This document shows, piece by piece, positions 33,669 through 35,740 of a stretch of 35,740 bases of DNA. Each line of letters begins with the position of its first letter. Within the stretch, counting starts at the first letter, position 1. Origin of the DNA: an uncultured Prevotellaceae bacterium (GTDB lineage Bacteria > Bacteroidota > Bacteroidia > Bacteroidales > Bacteroidaceae); contig CACWLC010000022.1 in NCBI GenBank assembly GCA_902761605.1, positions 1 through 35,740 of the forward strand. The letters run 5' to 3'. The position numbers were made by a program, and so were the translations under genes. The notes under the pieces were generated by a model. That model had not been told where the DNA came from. It did no database searches and worked only from the letters and a program-made list of their open reading frames with translations.

Positions 33669-33690
33669 TCTTCGCTCGCGGCGATTTTGC
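33663..33690. repeat. Inverted repeat upstream of the lipoprotein promoter
   Basis: GCAAAATC (33663-33670) / GATTTTGC (33683-33690), an 8-bp perfect inverted repeat with a 12-nt GC-rich centre. It overlaps the second tandem repeat and touches the -33 box. Confidence 0.7.
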
Positions 33691-33692
33691 CC

Positions 33693-33723
33693 TTTCAGGT
33701 TTCGGTTATTTTGAGTACCTTTG
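33693..33723 (+). promoter_or_regulatory. Promoter of the lipoprotein / OMP operon
   Basis: Plus strand TTTC (one mismatch to TTTG, 33693-33696), 19-nt spacer, TACCTTTG (33716-33723). Transcription would start about 125 nt before ATG 33855, giving a leader that contains the gene remnant at 33741-33827. Confidence 0.7.
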
Positions 33724-33740
33724 CGCCACAAAAATACTAA

Positions 33741-33827
33741 CTCCAACCCCTGCCCGACAATGCGACGGAGTTCGATTTCATTGTCCCTTCTTCCGAATGG
33801 CAATTCAAGGACATCAAGTTTAAGTAA
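33741..33827 (+). pseudogene. Probable 3' remnant of a lost coding sequence
   Basis: Between a TAA at 33738-33740 and a TAA at 33825-33827 one frame reads LQPLPDNATEFDFIVPSSEW then QFKDIKFK and stops. There is no start codon in that frame, yet codon choice is gene-like. It looks like the C-terminal end of a former first gene of the operon. I do not recognise the family, and it may be chance given its 28 codons. Confidence 0.4.
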
Positions 33828-33854
33828 TCAATATTAATAAACAAATTATCAATT

Positions 33855-34217
33855 ATGAAAAAGTATTTAATGGCCGCAGTTGCCTTAATCTGTATGTCAA
33901 TGACAAATGTAGTTTTTACTTCTTGCAGTGAGGAAAAAACAGAGTATAAGACACAAGTCTACTACAAACTTACCGATGATATAACTTATATCACGTCTCA
34001 TAAGGATGCAGCAGACGCTTTCATTGCTGAGCTGACCAGCGTGATTCAGTCAATCAGAAACACCGTTGTCGATCAGGACGACTTGATTAACCGCATACAG
34101 GCGATAGTAGACACCTACAACAACCAATATCTCCAGGGTAATCTTTATTTGCAGAGTTCATCTGACGGCACCAACTTCACCACCATTAAGACCTTTACGA
34201 TGAGGTATGGAGAGTAA
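33855..34217 (+). CDS. Small predicted lipoprotein
   Basis: 120 residues starting MKKYLMAAVALICMSMTNVV with lipobox-like FTSC (C25). The mature part (~95 residues) is mostly helical in the middle (AADAFIAELTSVIQSIRNTVVDQDDLINRIQAIVD), ending with strands (NLYLQSSSDG, TTIKTFTMRYGE). I do not recognise the family. First intact gene of the plus-strand operon, 61 nt before the beta-barrel gene. Confidence 0.8.
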   Translation: MKKYLMAAVALICMSMTNVVFTSCSEEKTEYKTQVYYKLTDDITYITSHKDAADAFIAELTSVIQSIRNTVVDQDDLINRIQAIVDTYNNQYLQGNLYLQSSSDGTNFTTIKTFTMRYGE

Positions 34218-34278
34218 GGGGTAATTTATATTAAGAAACTGTTTTTACCGGAATATTAACATTTTAAACAATAAAAAT

Positions 34279-34869
34279 ATGAAAAAAATGATGATGATGC
34301 TGCTCATGGCAACAGTTGCTATGACAGCCAGTGCACAGAAGACATTGCACGACAGTGGTACATTCACCTTGCAGCCTAAAGTAGGTCTTGCCTTAGGAAG
34401 CTTCTCTGGAGATTATAAAAAGTTGGCAGGTGATGACGATCCTAAGATGCGCGCAGCACTCATTGCCGGTGTGGAAGGTGAGTATTACATCAACGACTGG
34501 TTCAGTGCAGCCGCAGGTCTCAGCTATGCCCAGCAAGGCTGGAAGCGCAACGACGTAACAGTTAAGCTCGACTATCTGAACATCCCCCTCACTGCCAATT
34601 TCTACGTAGCTCCGGGTCTGGCTCTGAAGACAGGCGCACAGTTCGGCTTCCTGATGAACGCCAAGGCTGATGATGAGGATGTGAAGGATAATATCGAGAA
34701 ACTGAATGTATCCATTCCTGTTGGCGTATCCTATGAATTCAGTAGCTTCGTGATCGATGCCCGTTACAACATTGCTGTTACCAAATGTAACAAGTACGAC
34801 GGTGGCACAGGCGACAAGCAGCGCAGCGACCTGGTGCAGATTACCTTAGGTTATAAGTTCTCACTCTAA
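34279..34869 (+). CDS. Outer-membrane beta-barrel protein (porin-family / OMP_b-brl type)
   Basis: 196 residues. Signal peptide MKKMMMMLLMATVAMTASAQ with cleavage before or at Q20. The mature part consists of alternating amphipathic strands (LQPKVGLALGSFSG, ALIAGVEGEYYINDWFSAAAGLSYAQQGW, VKLDYLNIPLTANFYV, LALKTGAQFGFLMNA) and ends in a strand VQITLGYKFSL, typical of small 8-stranded barrels in Bacteroidota. No transport substrate can be inferred. Lies between two lipoprotein genes; 14 nt separate it from the next start. Confidence 0.87.
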   Translation: MKKMMMMLLMATVAMTASAQKTLHDSGTFTLQPKVGLALGSFSGDYKKLAGDDDPKMRAALIAGVEGEYYINDWFSAAAGLSYAQQGWKRNDVTVKLDYLNIPLTANFYVAPGLALKTGAQFGFLMNAKADDEDVKDNIEKLNVSIPVGVSYEFSSFVIDARYNIAVTKCNKYDGGTGDKQRSDLVQITLGYKFSL

Positions 34870-34883
34870 TATAACAATTGAAA

Positions 34884-35477
34884 ATGAAAAAGATTGTGAA
34901 TTGGATGCTCGCCACTATCCTGATCTGTGGCGCAAGTGTGTTCACGTCGTGTTCTAATTCGGATGACCCGGTTACACCACCCGTCGATAATAAAAAATGT
35001 ACGCGCGCAGAGGTGATTTACGGAATCACAAGTCCCAAGACCAATTACACCTTCTTCGAGGGCAAGTTTGCTCTCAAGAGCGGCAACGAGGTAAAAGAGA
35101 TAAAAAAGCTGCTGACCTTTGTTGAGCAGCAGAACGAAGACTATAACATAAACGACATCACCACCTTCCCCGTAGAGGAAGCCATCTGCCTGCACTATGG
35201 CATAAAGGATGGTCTGGAGTCTTACGCAGGCGATTATAGTCTGAATTGGGAAATGTCTTATACTGTGACCTCCTATAATGCCCAGGGCGAAAAACTCGAC
35301 AGCCAGACAATCACTGACCAATTTAGTGTAAATGGCAAAATTCAGAAAAAGGAAGATTTAGAGAATGATGTCAAGTTGTCGTATAGCGAGCTGCATGCCA
35401 GCATAGCCGAGGACGGCACAATTACCCTCAGCACGGTCAACAAGATGCGTCCTGAAAAAAGTGGCATCGAGTGGTAA
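34884..35477 (+). CDS. Predicted lipoprotein with NWMLA-type leader
   Basis: 197 residues from ATG 34884 (MKKIVNWMLATILICGASVF, then TSC); lipobox C23 follows VFTS, then an SNSDDP tether. An in-frame TTG at 34878 is not needed. The mature part is mixed alpha/beta without a motif I recognise. The leader is nearly the same as in the next gene although the mature parts differ. A 10-bp hairpin follows the stop. Confidence 0.85.
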   Translation: MKKIVNWMLATILICGASVFTSCSNSDDPVTPPVDNKKCTRAEVIYGITSPKTNYTFFEGKFALKSGNEVKEIKKLLTFVEQQNEDYNINDITTFPVEEAICLHYGIKDGLESYAGDYSLNWEMSYTVTSYNAQGEKLDSQTITDQFSVNGKIQKKEDLENDVKLSYSELHASIAEDGTITLSTVNKMRPEKSGIEW

Positions 35478-35502
35478 TGGCTTAATTCCTTGCCGACGCT
35501 AC

Positions 35503-35535
35503 TTGCCGCCGAGGGTGTCAACTCTTCGGCGGCAA
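35503..35535 (+). terminator. Hairpin between the two NWMLA-type lipoprotein genes
   Basis: Perfect 10-bp stem TTGCCGCCGA / TCGGCGGCAA with a 13-nt loop. TTAATAA follows, with no U-run, so it may be a partial terminator, an mRNA stabiliser or a processing site. Confidence 0.6.
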
Positions 35536-35568
35536 TTAATAACAATATAACTATAAATATTTGATGAT

Positions 35569-35740
35569 ATGAAAAAGTATTTGAATTGGATGTTGGCCGC
35601 CATTCTGATTGTCGGCGCGAGTGTGTTTACGTCATGCATTGAAATTGACAATCCGACACCAGCCCAGCCTTCGGAGCCTGTGGAGACAACAGGCGCCGAC
35701 CCCAACTACAACTGGAGTGTTTGTAACAAGCCTACATTCT
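35569..35740 (+). CDS. Predicted lipoprotein (5' part; cut by window edge)
   Basis: 57 codons from ATG 35569 (MKKYLNWMLAAILIVGASVF, then TSC), a clear lipoprotein leader with lipobox cysteine C23, a proline-rich tether (IEIDNPTPAQPSEPVETTGA) and the start of a mature domain (DPNYNWSVCNKPTF). The leader matches the upstream gene at most positions at both protein and DNA level. Function not recognisable from the visible part. Confidence 0.85.
   Translation, partial: MKKYLNWMLAAILIVGASVFTSCIEIDNPTPAQPSEPVETTGADPNYNWSVCNKPTF

Larger units (their letters stand above)
33461..33854. promoter_or_regulatory. Divergent control region (AraC gene / lipoprotein operon)
   Basis: A 394-bp region with no complete gene. 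In order it holds a minus -7 box (33483-33490), an AT-rich stretch, a 17-bp tandem repeat with 21-nt period (33631-33668), an inverted repeat (33663-33690), a plus promoter (33693-33723) and the 3' remnant of a coding sequence (33741-33827). Confidence 0.7.

Noticed and set aside
33663-33690. Inverted repeat as a terminator
   Set aside because: No U-run on either side; it lies directly before a promoter, so an operator role is more likely.

Overview
The window looks like a chromosomal segment of a Bacteroidota member, most likely Prevotella or a close relative. The evidence is: promoters of the Bacteroidota type (TAnnTTTG at -7 with TTTG about 19-20 nt upstream), few Shine-Dalgarno sequences, an MurF-Alr fusion, a bifunctional fucokinase/GDP-fucose pyrophosphorylase (Fkp), a GSCFA protein, a hybrid-two-component-like beta-propeller sensor, and a family of lipoproteins with an '..NWMLA..GASVFTSC' leader. 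There is no prophage, insertion sequence, CRISPR array or rRNA gene.

Layout. 1-3.1 kb (minus strand): translation block rpsU - xerC-like recombinase - hpf, then tRNA-Thr(TGT)-Tyr-Gly-Thr(GGT)-tuf (tuf runs off the left edge). 3.2-7.1 kb (minus): a uronate operon encoding an orphan galactitol-type PTS EIIC, a KduI isomerase with an apparent signal peptide, and an ExuT-like MFS carrier. 7.2-15.7 kb (minus): tightly coupled yfhO-like - fkp - GSCFA - murF/alr operon. 15.8-17.7 kb (plus): trmH-like - mtnN - luxS (activated methyl cycle/AI-2). 17.8-20.1 kb (minus): trmO, a small lipoprotein and an AI-2E-family membrane protein that converges on luxS. 20.2-22.0 kb (plus): TPR-type sensor histidine kinase. 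22.0-30.7 kb (minus): sensor-like propeller protein - GH31 alpha-xylosidase-like enzyme - GH2 enzyme. 30.9-32.3 kb (plus): XylE-like sugar symporter. 32.3-33.5 kb (minus): GC-rich seven-TM AraC regulator. 33.5-35.7 kb (plus): promoter with tandem repeats, a 3' gene remnant, then lipoprotein / beta-barrel / lipoprotein / lipoprotein genes running off the right edge.

How the genes may work together. The 22-32 kb block reads as the final stage of xyloglucan-type oligosaccharide use: alpha-xylosidase and beta-galactosidase release xylose and galactose, a divergent xylose-type symporter imports sugar, and paired repeats sit in the shared promoter region. No SusC/SusD pair is present. The uronate operon suggests that 5-keto-4-deoxyuronate may be isomerised in the periplasm before uptake. 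The AraC gene and the divergent lipoprotein/OMP operon look like a self-contained membrane-sensing unit.

Most notable oddities: (i) in-frame short-period repeat insertions inside four housekeeping or metabolic genes (7-nt GGTGAGA-type in murF/alr and GH2; 9-nt CTAG-type in fkp and the GSCFA gene); (ii) the exported-looking KduI with an orphan EIIC; (iii) a propeller sensor that keeps an ATPase domain but has lost its phospho-acceptor histidine, receiver and DNA-binding domains; (iv) a palindrome that carries the -33 boxes of two back-to-back promoters.
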